A stretch of DNA of 64,000 nucleotides from Burkholderia sp052045245 (lineage in GTDB: Bacteria > Pseudomonadota > Gammaproteobacteria > Burkholderiales > Burkholderiaceae): contig NZ_JBQEON010000019.1 in the NCBI RefSeq assembly GCF_052045245.1, positions 62,001 to 126,000 on the forward strand, given 5' to 3'. Within the stretch, counting starts at the first letter, position 1. Each line of letters starts with the position of its first letter. Below the pieces are notes generated by a model. It saw nothing but the letters and a program-made list of their open reading frames with translations, searched no databases and was not told where the DNA came from. Made by a program: the position numbers and the translations under genes. Shown here piece by piece: positions 33,260-41,379 of the stretch.

Positions 33260-33643
33260 ATGATCGATCACCTTTCGTTCGGCGTTGCCCACATCGACCG
33301 CAGCCGTGCGTTCTACGACAGCGCGCTCGGTGCGCTCGGCTACAAGCGGCTGTACAGCGACGACGGATCCCTCGGCTACGGCACCACCGAACCGGTGCTG
33401 TGGCTGCAGCGCGCGACGCGTCCGGTCGCCGCCGATCCCGATTCGGGGTTGCACGTGTCGTTCCGCGCGTCGTCGCCGGTGGAAGTCGACGCGTTCTATC
33501 GCGCCGCGCTGCAGCATGGCGGGCAGGACAACGGCGGGCCCGGCAAGCGCGAGCACTACGGCCCCGGCTACTACGCGGCGTTCGTCGTCGATCCCGACGG
33601 GTATCGGCTCGAAGCCCACTGCGAGCTGGACAACATCGTCTGA
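33260..33643 (+). CDS. VOC-family (glyoxalase/bleomycin-resistance-like) protein
   Basis: 127 residues, one vicinal-oxygen-chelate module pair: 'MIDHLSFGVAHIDRSRAFYD' with the first metal His, 'PDSGLHVSFRASSPVEVDAF' and 'YYAAFVVDPDGYRLEAHCE', where the final Glu is a metal ligand. These enzymes are small cytoplasmic lyases, dioxygenases or resistance proteins; the substrate is unknown. The AAGGAG box and ATG at 33260 fix the start. Upstream lies a truncated duplicate of its own 5' end, and a very strong terminator follows. Confidence 0.85.
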   Translation: MIDHLSFGVAHIDRSRAFYDSALGALGYKRLYSDDGSLGYGTTEPVLWLQRATRPVAADPDSGLHVSFRASSPVEVDAFYRAALQHGGQDNGGPGKREHYGPGYYAAFVVDPDGYRLEAHCELDNIV

Positions 33644-33670
33644 TTCGCCGCGTCCGGACGCGGATGAACG

Positions 33671-33720
33671 ACAAGGGCCCCGATTCCGGGCGATGCGGAA
33701 TCGGGGCCCTTGTCTTCTTT
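33671..33720 (+). terminator. Strong intrinsic terminator after the VOC gene
   Basis: An 18-bp perfect stem, ACAAGGGCCCCGATTCCG (33671-33688) with CGGAATCGGGGCCCTTGT (33696-33713), encloses a 7-nt loop and is followed by CTTCTTTT. It is about 28 bp after the VOC stop codon and may also stop transcripts from the FAH gene on the other strand. Confidence 0.9.
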
Positions 33721-33890
33721 TGTCTTTACTGCATCGAGGTTCGGTTCGCGACGGTCGCCCCCGGCGATCTTGCGGCGCGATCGGGCGGCGCGATCGGGCG
33801 GCAAGTCGGACAGCGCGGCCGGTGAGCGGCAGGTGAGCGGCCGGTTGCGCCCGCCCCCGGCCCGACCACCAGCCCGCGCCGCGCCGACGC

Positions 33891-34739
33891 TTATTGCGCG
33901 TTGCGCGTGCTCTGCAGTTGTTCGCCGAGCCCGTCGATCCCGAGGCGCACCCTCTGGCCGGCCTTCAGGAACACCGGCGACGGCTTGATGCCCATCCCGA
34001 CGCCCGGCGGCGTGCCGGTCGTGATCACGTCGCCCGGTTGCAGCGTCATGCAGCTCGACAGATACGCGATCAGTTGCGCGACGGTGAACACCATCGTGCG
34101 CGTGTTGCCGTTCTGATAGCGGCGGCCGTCGATCTCGAGCCACAGGTCGAGGCGCTGCGGATCGGGCACCTCGTCGCGCGTGACGAGCCACGGGCCGATC
34201 GGGCCGAACGTGTCGAAGCCCTTGCCCTTGTCCCACTGGCCGCCGCGCTCGATCTGCCACTCGCGCTCGGACACGTCGTTGACGACGCAGTAGCCGGCGA
34301 CGTAATCGAGCGCGCGTGCTTCGTCCACGTCCTTGCACGTCGCGCCGATCACGACGCCCAGCTCGACCTCCCAGTCCGTCTTCACGGAGCCCTTCGGGAT
34401 GTCGATGCCGTCGTTCGGGCCGCAGATCGAACTCGTCCATTTGCCGAACACCACCGGCTCCTTCGGCACCGGCATGCCGGCTTCGGCCGCGTGGTCGGCA
34501 TAGTTCAGACCAATGCCGATGAACTTGCCGACGCGTCCGACGCACGCGCCGATGCGCGGCTCGCCGGAGACGAGCGGCAGCGTGGCCGGATCGATCGCGC
34601 GCAGGCGCGCGAGACCGGTGTCGGACAGCGCGTCGCCGGCCAGATCCGGCACGTGCGCGGACAGGTCGCGAATCCGGCCGTCCGCGTCGAGAATACCGGG
34701 CTTTTCCTGGCCGGACGGGCCATAGCGAAGCAGTTTCAT
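33891..34739 (-). CDS. Fumarylacetoacetate-hydrolase-family protein
   Basis: 282 residues, FAH superfamily. The N-terminal domain (MKLLRYGPSGQEKPGILDAD) is followed by the catalytic metal-binding core 'IGIGLNYADHAAEAGMPVP', 'DWEVELGVVIGATCKDVDEA', 'GYCVVNDVSEREWQIERGGQ' and 'DVITTGTPPGVGMGI', with Glu/Asp metal ligands intact. The length and the GIGLNYADHAAEAGMP motif resemble ureidoglycolate lyase- or 2,4-diketo-3-deoxy-L-fuconate-hydrolase-like enzymes that cleave C-C bonds of 2,4-diketo acids. The start at 34739 has GAGGTTGAG upstream. It is divergent from an IclR regulator, which probably controls it. Confidence 0.85.
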   Translation of the reverse strand: MKLLRYGPSGQEKPGILDADGRIRDLSAHVPDLAGDALSDTGLARLRAIDPATLPLVSGEPRIGACVGRVGKFIGIGLNYADHAAEAGMPVPKEPVVFGKWTSSICGPNDGIDIPKGSVKTDWEVELGVVIGATCKDVDEARALDYVAGYCVVNDVSEREWQIERGGQWDKGKGFDTFGPIGPWLVTRDEVPDPQRLDLWLEIDGRRYQNGNTRTMVFTVAQLIAYLSSCMTLQPGDVITTGTPPGVGMGIKPSPVFLKAGQRVRLGIDGLGEQLQSTRNAQ

Positions 34740-35346
34740 CGTGCTCAACCTCTGTTGTCGAATGTGACAGGATACCGGCCGACGCGGCCGCTTGCGGCCA
34801 CGCGCCGGACTGAATGTCGATCGTCGATGACGCGCGTCGGCGCCGTATCCGGCAGGCCGTTCGACACGCGAAGCTCGCGCGGGCGCAGCGATCGCGGCGT
34901 CGCACCGAAGTGCGACGCGCATCGAGCGGGCGGCCGCCGGTCTGCGCATCGGCGACGACGGCCCGGCATCCGCGTCATGTGCCCGCCGGTGCCGGCGCGG
35001 CTTCATGCGCGGCCGCGCCGTCGCTGGCCCGCCACTCTTTGTACCATCGGCAGCGCGCCGTGAAATGGCCCGCGACGGATACCGACTATTGGTGCGCGTG
35101 CCGGCGTTGCATCGCAGCATCGGGACATGAATAGACAATATTCGTTGCGACCCTGTCATCGAAAACGACACTTGATCCGTTCTTGCTCGGTAACGATCGG
35201 TAAAAACACGCTGCATTGCACACTGAAAGTTTATTGCTAAGCTCGCGCGGTTGGCACTCACATCCGCATGCGGGCTTTCCGATTCCGCGTGCAACACCGG
35301 CCAGCGTGCGTCGCCTGCCGATCGGCAATCCCCGGACCACATAGCC
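34740..35346. other. 607-bp divergent intergenic region
   Basis: I see no convincing gene here. The right half is AT-richer (ATTCGTTGCGACC, TTGCACACTGAAAG, TTTATTGC) and should hold the divergent promoters of the FAH-family gene and the IclR regulator, but no operator can be named with confidence. Open frames through the left half are Arg-rich and lack coding character. Confidence 0.5.
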
Positions 35347-36171
35347 ATGATGCAAACGACCAATAACCCGCTTCCCGACAGCGACGCACGGGAGTCGATG
35401 GGCGCCGCCGATCGCTATCGCGCGCCCGCCCTCGACAAAGGCCTCGACATTCTCGAACTCCTGTCGGAGCAGAAGGAAGGACTCACCCGTACCGAGATCA
35501 CGAAGGAGCTCGGCCGCAATGCGAGCGAGATCTACCGGATGCTCGAACGTCTCGTCGCACGCCGCTACGTGATGCGCTCGAGCGGCGGCGACCGCTACAC
35601 GCTTAGCCTGAAACTGTTCGCGCTCGCGCACCGCCATCCGCCGATGAACCGGTTGATCGCCGAAGCCTTGCCGCTGATGCAGCGCTTCGCCGAGGCCGCC
35701 GAACAGTCGTGCCATCTGACCGTCTACGATCGCGGCAACCTGCTCGTGATCGCACAGGTGGACGGGCCCGGCCCGTGGGGCGTATCGGTGCGGCTCGGCT
35801 CGCGCGTCGGGCTCGCCGATACCGCATCGGGCCGCGTGATGCTGTCGTTCCAGAGTGCCGAGCAGCGTGCTCACATGCTTGCCGAGCATCGCAAGGTCAA
35901 GGGCGAAACGCCGATGAACGAGCAGGAACTCGCGCACGCGTGCCAGTCCATCCGCCAGTCCGGCTACGTGCGCCAGGACAGCCGCCAGGCTTACGGCGTC
36001 ACCGACCTCAGCGCGCCGCTTCTCGGCCCGTCCGGCCATGCGATCGCGGTGCTGACCTGCCCGTACATGCGCCGGATCGACGCGCACATGGCGCCGTCGG
36101 TCGACGTGGTCGTCGCGGGGCTGCGCGATACGGCCGGCCAGCTGTCGATGTGCCGCGCGGAGACGTGCTGA
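35347..36171 (+). CDS. IclR-family transcriptional regulator
   Basis: 274 residues. The winged helix comes first ('LDKGLDILELLSEQKEGLTR' with the recognition helix 'NASEIYRMLERLVARRYV'), then the ligand-binding IclR domain ('LTVYDRGNLLVIAQVDGPG' to 'AIAVLTCPYMRRID'). IclR proteins typically repress or activate a neighbouring catabolic operon; the divergent FAH-family hydrolase is the obvious target. Start taken at 35347 (ATG ATG); the second Met at 35350 is equally possible. Confidence 0.9.
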   Translation: MMQTTNNPLPDSDARESMGAADRYRAPALDKGLDILELLSEQKEGLTRTEITKELGRNASEIYRMLERLVARRYVMRSSGGDRYTLSLKLFALAHRHPPMNRLIAEALPLMQRFAEAAEQSCHLTVYDRGNLLVIAQVDGPGPWGVSVRLGSRVGLADTASGRVMLSFQSAEQRAHMLAEHRKVKGETPMNEQELAHACQSIRQSGYVRQDSRQAYGVTDLSAPLLGPSGHAIAVLTCPYMRRIDAHMAPSVDVVVAGLRDTAGQLSMCRAETC

Positions 36172-36448
36172 ACGCGCGACGGCGCCGAAGCGGGTCGGCC
36201 CGGCGGACGAGCGATCCTGCGTTCGAGCGCGTCAGGCGTTCATCACGCTTGTGCGCGCAGGTCGCGCAAGCACACCGGGGCGTTCGGCGACACCGCTGCG
36301 GTGTGCGATGCGCAGCAATTTCGCGAACGCCCGCAGCGGCATTCGGCAGACCATTGCCGGCTGCGCGAGCGCTGCGCCCCCGGCGCTACGCTAAAATAGC
36401 GGCCCTCTCAAAAACTACGGCGGCCGGCTGTCGCGGGCGCCGTATCCG
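36172..36448. other. Short intergenic region with no gene
   Basis: 277 bp between the IclR gene and the H-NS-like gene. I see no reading frame with coding character and no strong terminator; it presumably carries the promoter of the gene at 36449. Confidence 0.4.
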
Positions 36449-37000
36449 ATGGATGTCATGGCCAAACTTCTGAACGATCAAGAATTCCAGCGTTTCTCCG
36501 AACTTCAGCAGAAGCAGGCAAGCTTCACGATCACGCCCGAGGAAGCGGACGAGCTGCGCGATATCGTCGCGCGCGCGCAGCAGAAGCGCGACGATCGTGC
36601 CGCGGCGATGCTGGCGATCGAGAACTACATCGAGCAGTTCGACATCACGCCCGACGAACTCTTCTCGCCCGAGCAGATCGGCGACGCCGCGCGCACCTAC
36701 GGCCTGATCACGGCCACCAAGAAGGAGCGCACGCTGCCGCCGTCGATCACGTTCAACGGCAAGCCGTACCAATGGACGAAGACGCTCCCGGACGACGTGC
36801 GCGGCGCACTGTTCGACGCGTTTACGTCCGGCGAGTCGGTCAAGCGCTTCATCGCCATGCCGAAAGACACCGCACGTTGCGCACTGACGATCGCCCGCCT
36901 CGAGCGTGAAACCGGCGGCGTCTATGCCGACGCACACCTCGAGGAACTCGCGATTTCGCGCGACCAGGTGAACGACGCGGCGGCGAAACTCGCTGCGTAA
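36449..37000 (+). CDS. Conserved hypothetical protein with H-NS-like N-terminal segment
   Basis: 183 residues. The first ~60 are a charged helical region ('FSELQQKQASFTITPEEADE') and 'IENYIEQFDITPDELF' resembles the H-NS-type linker 'IEEFDITAEELGF' found in the true H-NS gene 3.6 kb away. The C-terminal half ('PPSITFNGKPYQWTKTLPDD', then 'FTSGESVKRFIAMP') does not contain the H-NS DNA-binding motif (W-x-G-R-G-R). I therefore do not call it H-NS; it may be a partner or a divergent relative. A 12-unit direct-repeat array starts 90 bp after the stop codon. Confidence 0.6.
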   Translation: MDVMAKLLNDQEFQRFSELQQKQASFTITPEEADELRDIVARAQQKRDDRAAAMLAIENYIEQFDITPDELFSPEQIGDAARTYGLITATKKERTLPPSITFNGKPYQWTKTLPDDVRGALFDAFTSGESVKRFIAMPKDTARCALTIARLERETGGVYADAHLEELAISRDQVNDAAAKLAA

Positions 37001-37092
37001 GCACTGCCGCGGGCACGGTTCATGCGTGCCTGCACCGGCGCGCACGCCGGCCAAGGCCGGCGCCGCGCGTGCCGGAGCGCTGCGTCCGCAAG

Positions 37093-37364
37093 CTCCCGAA
37101 AAACCTCACCTTCACCTCCCGTAAGCGCTCACCATCACGTCCTGGAAAAGCTCACCTGAAGCTCCCGGAGACGCTCACCAATGCGTCCCGAACGTCCTCA
37201 CCAAGGCCTCCCGCAGACGCTCACCAAGCCCTCCTGGAAAGGCTCACCAGGGTTTCCCGCAAGGGCTCACCGGCAGTTCCCGGGAAGGCTCACCAAGCGC
37301 TCCCGTATCGGCTCACCCGACTGCTCCCGGAAAGGCTCACTCCGGGCTCCCGAAAAATCTCACC
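37093..37364 (+). repeat. Array of twelve 23-bp direct repeat units
   Basis: Twelve copies of an 18-bp core, consensus YTCCCGNAAAGGCTCACC, each followed by a 5-bp variable spacer. Core starts: 37093, 37116, 37139, 37162, 37185, 37208, 37231, 37254, 37277, 37300, 37324, 37347; the spacing is 23 bp every time except one of 24 bp. The last six bases (CTCACC) are the best conserved. The period is not a multiple of three, so the array is not coding. Three single cores occur elsewhere in the window. All units point the same way and lie downstream of the H-NS-like gene. Confidence 0.9.
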
Positions 37365-37703
37365 TTCGACGTGTTTTCGCTGCTGCAGCCGCGAATCGCG
37401 GGAATCGGCACGCTCGAATGCGCGGCCGGAACCGCCGATACACGATGGTCGTCGACGCCGTGCAACGCGCCCGCCGCGGATGCTGCGACGCGACGCGTTC
37501 GCCTTTTACCCATGAGTCACAGCGCGTTGTTTCGCTGTGTGTATTCCGTATGCGTATGCGTAGTCGCATTCGCCTGGCTCAGATGATTCGCATCCCAAAA
37601 TACAACCAAGCCGCTCAACCACGGATGCGCGCTGCCTGCATTGCGCGTTGCATACGAAACGCGCACGACAGGGCCACACGTTCGAGCCTGCTCCCCGGCG
37701 CGA
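37365..37703. other. Region between the repeat array and the Pat-like gene
   Basis: About 340 bp with no gene I can support. Open frames here are Arg- and Cys-rich and continue into the repeat array, so they are not credible. An AT-richer stretch (about 37530-37600) is present. Confidence 0.4.
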
Positions 37704-40061
37704 TTACGGCTGGAGCTTCATCCGGAACCCCACCACGCCGGGCTCCTCCGTCGTCGACACCGCGAAGCCGCACGACTTCGCCAGCGAGATCATCGCCGTG
37801 TTCTCGCGCAGCGCTTCGCCGATCATCCATGCGGTGCCGCGCGAGCGCGCGTAGTCGATGATGCGGGTCATCATCAGCCGCCCGAGCCCCTTGCCCTTCT
37901 GGTCCGGCCGCACCGCAATCGCGAACTCCGCCATCTCGTTGTCGGGATCGGCGACCGCGCGCGCCACCGCGAGCGTGTGCGACCGGCCCGACACGTCGGT
38001 AAACGACACGATGAAGGCCATCTCGCGGTCGTAGTCGATCTGCGTCATGCGTGCCACTTGCGAATGGTCGAAGCTGCGCACCGCGCCGAAGAAGCGCATC
38101 CGCAGATCGTCCGGCGTCATCGCACGCAGCAGCTCGTTGTGCGCTTCCTCGTCTTCCGGGCGAATCGGGCGGATCGTCACGGTTTCGCCGCGCCATTCGA
38201 GCGTCTCTTCGAGATGACGCGGATACGGCATGATCGCGAGCCGGCTGCGCCCGGCCGCCAGCGTGACGCGCGGCGCGACGACATACGCACGATCGGACAG
38301 CACCCGCAGCGTGACCGACATCGCGACCACTTCGCGCACGTCGCAGACGACTTGCGACAGCGCCGTCAGCGCATCGAGCGTGGGTTCGACGGGCGCGCGG
38401 CGCGCGTACGGCGAACGTGCCATCACCGCGCGGGCGAGCACCGTGTTGAGCGGCGGCAACCCGTACACGACGAACGGCGCCGATACGCCGTCTGCCGGCG
38501 GCACCGCATAGCGGAACACCGGACCGAAGTTCGAATCGTCGTACATGTCGACCGTGACGTCGACGACCCTGGCGCCCGCCGGCACGTCGGCCGGCTCGCC
38601 GTGCAACCCGAAGTGGGACAGCCAGCGCAGCGCCGCTTCGCCGGTCAGTTCGTGCTCGCCCGCCTCGACCATTCGACGCGCGTCGGCCTGCGCCGACGCG
38701 ACGCACTCGGCCGGCTGCGGCGGCGTGCCCTCGGGCGTCTGCATCAGCAACTGCCGCCCGAGGTTGTAGTCGACGAGCCGCGCATAGGCGCGCGCGAGCC
38801 GCTGCGGGGTGGTGTGCACCGGGATGCCGTTGGCGTGCAGGGCGTCGCGCGTCGCCGCGTCGACCGCGCCGAAGAAGCACGCGAGGATGCCGCGATACGC
38901 GTACTGCCGCGCTTCGATCAAGGTGCGTGCGACGGCATCGGCCGGCGCGCTGTGGGACGTCGAATGCACGACGAACAGCGTGCCCGTTTGCGGAAACGGC
39001 GCGAGCGCCTTGATGGCGGCGCCGAAATGCTCGGGGCGAGCGTCGTCGCCCAATGTCAGCGGATTGCCTGGTTCGGCGAGATGCGGCAGCGCAGCCGCTA
39101 CCGCCGACGTGGCCGCTGCCGGCCACTCGGCGAGCACGTCACGCACCTCCGCGACCGCATCGACCGCGAGTTTCGCGACGCCTGCGTCGCTCGTCACGAG
39201 CGTCGCCGCGCCGCGCGCGGCGACGCGCCCGACGCCGAGCGTCTCGATCTCGTCGAGCAGATCGTCGAGGGCATCGACGCGCACCATCCCCGCGCGCTGG
39301 AAGGCCGCCGTGTACAGCGCATCGCCGGGATCCGCGCGCCCGGTACGCAGCGCGAGCACCGGCTTGTTGCGCGCCGCCGCGCGGGCCGCCGACATGAACT
39401 TGCGCGCCGCGCATACGGTGTCGAGTTCGAGCAGGATCGCGCGCGTGCCGGGATCGCTCGCCAGGTAGTCGAGCACGTCGCCCGCATCGACGTCGGCCTC
39501 GCTGCCGAGTGCGACGACATGCGAAAAGCCGAGGCCGCGTGCATCTGCCCAGCCCAATACCGCGTTCGTCAGCGCATTCGATTGCGACACCCATGCGACG
39601 CCACCCGATCGCGCCGTATAGGCCGGCGCGCCGAAATGCGCATGCCGTGCGGGTGACAGCACGCCGAGACTGCCCGGCCCGACGATACGGAGCACGAACG
39701 GCTTCGCGGCCTTGAGCGTGCGATCGAGCGCGGCGCGATCGGCGTCGGTGCGTGCCTCGCCGACGATCACCGCGACGCGTGTGCCGAGCTCGCCGAGCTT
39801 GCGCACGATGCCGGCCCACGTGGCAGGCGGCGTGCAGATCACGGCGACCGACGGCGGCGCGGGAAGCCGGTCGACATCGGCCACGACCGTGTGACCGTTC
39901 AACTCGCGATACTTCGGATTGACCGGCCACACGGGCCCGTCGAATGCGCCGCCGAGCACGCGCGCCCACACCATCGCACCGATACTGCCCGCGCGCGACG
40001 ATGCACCGACGACGGCAACGGACCTGGGCTGGAACAACGCATCGAGATGGCGGACGGTCAC
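37704..40061 (-). CDS. Acyl-CoA synthetase (NDP-forming)-like protein fused to a GNAT acetyltransferase (Pat-like)
   Basis: 785 residues. The N-terminus has a CoA-binding Rossmann domain ('RSVAVVGASSRAGSIGAMVW'), then a succinyl-CoA-ligase-like domain. The middle (about 430-600) resembles an ATP-grasp region but lacks clear catalytic motifs. The C-terminal ~170 residues are a GNAT domain ('FAIAVRPDQKGKGLGRLMMT' motif A). This order is that of bacterial protein acetyltransferase Pat, which acetylates lysines, e.g. of acetyl-CoA synthetase. The start is GTG at 40061 with a GGAG box; an in-frame ATG at 40145 looks non-coding. Salmonella Pat is about 100 residues longer. Confidence 0.78.
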   Translation of the reverse strand: MTVRHLDALFQPRSVAVVGASSRAGSIGAMVWARVLGGAFDGPVWPVNPKYRELNGHTVVADVDRLPAPPSVAVICTPPATWAGIVRKLGELGTRVAVIVGEARTDADRAALDRTLKAAKPFVLRIVGPGSLGVLSPARHAHFGAPAYTARSGGVAWVSQSNALTNAVLGWADARGLGFSHVVALGSEADVDAGDVLDYLASDPGTRAILLELDTVCAARKFMSAARAAARNKPVLALRTGRADPGDALYTAAFQRAGMVRVDALDDLLDEIETLGVGRVAARGAATLVTSDAGVAKLAVDAVAEVRDVLAEWPAAATSAVAAALPHLAEPGNPLTLGDDARPEHFGAAIKALAPFPQTGTLFVVHSTSHSAPADAVARTLIEARQYAYRGILACFFGAVDAATRDALHANGIPVHTTPQRLARAYARLVDYNLGRQLLMQTPEGTPPQPAECVASAQADARRMVEAGEHELTGEAALRWLSHFGLHGEPADVPAGARVVDVTVDMYDDSNFGPVFRYAVPPADGVSAPFVVYGLPPLNTVLARAVMARSPYARRAPVEPTLDALTALSQVVCDVREVVAMSVTLRVLSDRAYVVAPRVTLAAGRSRLAIMPYPRHLEETLEWRGETVTIRPIRPEDEEAHNELLRAMTPDDLRMRFFGAVRSFDHSQVARMTQIDYDREMAFIVSFTDVSGRSHTLAVARAVADPDNEMAEFAIAVRPDQKGKGLGRLMMTRIIDYARSRGTAWMIGEALRENTAMISLAKSCGFAVSTTEEPGVVGFRMKLQP

Positions 40062-40292
40062 ATCGGCTCCATACGGTAACGAAAGACGACCCGACCGGCA
40101 CACCGGCCAGATGGCCGCGCGCCGGCCGACGCGAACTCCAAGCATAGGCGAACCGCATGCGGCTGCCTATATGCCGAACGGCCGACTGTACGACGCGCAT
40201 CAACGCCCGCACCATGGCCCGGTAACCAACACCTTCGCACCACATATCGGGCGAAGACAACGCGATGCGGACCCTCCGGCCGCCCCGTCAAA

Positions 40293-40310
40293 GGTGAGGA
40301 TTTACAGGAG
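40293..40310 (-). repeat. Single copy of the 23-bp-array core
   Basis: On the minus strand CTCCTGTAAATCCTCACC matches the array consensus at 13 of 17 fixed positions, including the terminal CTCACC. It is 230 bp upstream of the Pat-like start codon. Confidence 0.7.
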
Positions 40311-40566
40311 CCATGGTGAGCACATTCGGGAATTGCCCGGCGCGCGGGCCCAATGCGCGAAAGGTGATGGCGGCCGGCAGCCCGTCGGCACCGCGAGGAT
40401 GGCCAACGCCGATGCGGGCATGCCGCGTCATTACAGGGTTGTTTACCACAATTCGCCGCGATATCCGGTCGAATCGCGGTGAATTCGCAAATCGATATCC
40501 GTTAATCGTGCGGCATTGCCAATCAATTTGCGATTCCGAATCGCGCGGCGGCAGCCCGAAAAGAAA

Positions 40567-40599
40567 ACGGTGCGACGGCCGCGTGGCCGCTCGCACCGT
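40567..40599 (-). terminator. Intrinsic terminator of the H-NS gene
   Basis: ACGGTGCGA (40567-40575) pairs with TCGCACCGT (40591-40599), with further GGCC pairing inside; on the minus strand it is followed by TTTTCTTTT. It lies about 35 bp after the H-NS stop codon. Confidence 0.85.
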
Positions 40600-40615
40600 C
40601 AGTCAGCGCACGAAA

Positions 40616-40633
40616 GGTGAGGATTTTCGGGAG
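40616..40633 (-). repeat. Single copy of the 23-bp-array core abutting the H-NS stop codon
   Basis: On the minus strand CTCCCGAAAATCCTCACC starts at the base after the H-NS stop codon and precedes its terminator, so it is transcribed in the hns 3' untranslated region in the same orientation as the array follows the H-NS-like gene. Confidence 0.8.
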
Positions 40634-40930
40634 TCAGTCCTTGATCAGGAATCGCGTGCGATTCTTGCCGAGCCATGCCGGCGCACGCCCGCGGCCGCTC
40701 CACGTTTCGCTCGTCTTCGGGTTCAGGTACTTCGGCGGCAACGGACGCTTCGGCTTCGCGGCAGCGGCGCTGCCCATCGGACGGAAACCGAGCTCTTCCG
40801 CCGTAATGTCGAATTCCTCGATTTTCTCCCGAATCGCGGCAATCGCATCGGCAATCGCCTTTTCGCGTTCCTTGTCGATCTTTTGCTGAAGTCGTTCGAG
40901 CTGCGCTGTCAGTTGCCTGTAGGTCGCCAT
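40634..40930 (-). CDS. H-NS-family nucleoid protein
   Basis: 98-residue xenogeneic silencer. The N-terminal coiled coil ('LTAQLERLQQKIDKEREKAI') drives oligomerisation. The linker 'IEEFDITAEELGF' leads to the DNA-binding domain 'NPKTSETWSGRGRAPAWLGK' with the W-x-G-R-G-R-x-P-x-W hook that inserts into AT-rich minor grooves. Burkholderia carry many paralogues; this one is single-gene with its own terminator. It may silence AT-rich islands such as the one at 19.6-22.5 kb. Confidence 0.93.
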   Translation of the reverse strand: MATYRQLTAQLERLQQKIDKEREKAIADAIAAIREKIEEFDITAEELGFRPMGSAAAAKPKRPLPPKYLNPKTSETWSGRGRAPAWLGKNRTRFLIKD

Positions 40931-41033
40931 ATGGATGGGACTCCGTGAGTGTTATTCATGAAAAATAGCCGACTCCAAGCGAATAGAAAAGCACTTCACC
41001 CGACTGTGGTCTCCTCAGCCGGTCATGTCGGGA

Positions 41034-41318
41034 TCAATAACCGCTTTTCTTCTTGCATGCGAAGAGAAGATTTCGCACGGCGTCATCAGTCGATTGCTGC
41101 AGGACGTCGAATTCTCCGTTGCAGATGGCTCGGGCGTTGTCCGTGCAATTGCTCCAGTCGCTGCCGGTGCACTGCACCTGCGTAGTCGGACGCCCATCCG
41201 AAGTGAACAGCGGCGCCCCGCCGCCGCACCCGCCGAGCCCCGCAACCAGGGCCAACAATCCGGCCCGACGCCAATGCGTTCGAGGCCACCGACAGACCGA
41301 CGCAAGCATGTGTTTCAT
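41034..41318 (-). CDS. Small lipoprotein
   Basis: 94 residues. The N-terminus 'MKHMLASVCRWPRTHWRRAG', then LLALVAGLGGC, is a basic region, hydrophobic core and lipobox with the lipidated Cys near residue 31. The mature part contains four further Cys (CTGSDWSNCTDNARAICNG), suggesting two disulfides. GGAAAG precedes the ATG. No family is recognised; an outer-membrane anchored stress or adaptor lipoprotein is possible. Confidence 0.7.
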   Translation of the reverse strand: MKHMLASVCRWPRTHWRRAGLLALVAGLGGCGGGAPLFTSDGRPTTQVQCTGSDWSNCTDNARAICNGEFDVLQQSTDDAVRNLLFACKKKSGY

Positions 41319-41379
41319 TGTTCTTTCCGTCAACCAATTTTTTAATGTCGCGAGTATGCCATGCACGGCCTTCACCTGT

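Larger units (their letters stand above)
40062..40633. other. Intergenic region with two single repeat cores and a terminator
   Basis: 572 bp between the Pat-like gene and H-NS. It holds two reverse-oriented copies of the 18-bp repeat core (40293-40310, 40616-40633) and the H-NS terminator. A possible 102-codon minus-strand frame at 40288-40596 has no coding character and runs through the terminator, so I do not annotate it. Confidence 0.55.

Noticed and set aside
33891..35363. A 490-residue version of the FAH-family protein starting at 35363
   Set aside because: The extra N-terminus is Arg/Ala-rich and non-conserved; the family begins MKLLRYGPSGQEKPGIL at 34739 with a good ribosome-binding site.
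37093..37364. CRISPR array
   Set aside because: Units are 18-bp cores with 5-bp gaps and imperfect identity; CRISPR repeats are near-identical and separated by ~30-bp unique spacers, and no cas gene is present.
37069..37861. Two overlapping plus-strand frames through the 23-bp array
   Set aside because: The 23-bp period is not a multiple of three, so each unit is read in a different frame; composition is Arg/Ser/Pro-rich without domains.
40288..40596. Minus-strand 102-codon frame between H-NS and the Pat-like gene
   Set aside because: It overlaps the H-NS terminator and a repeat core and has no coding character or ribosome-binding site.
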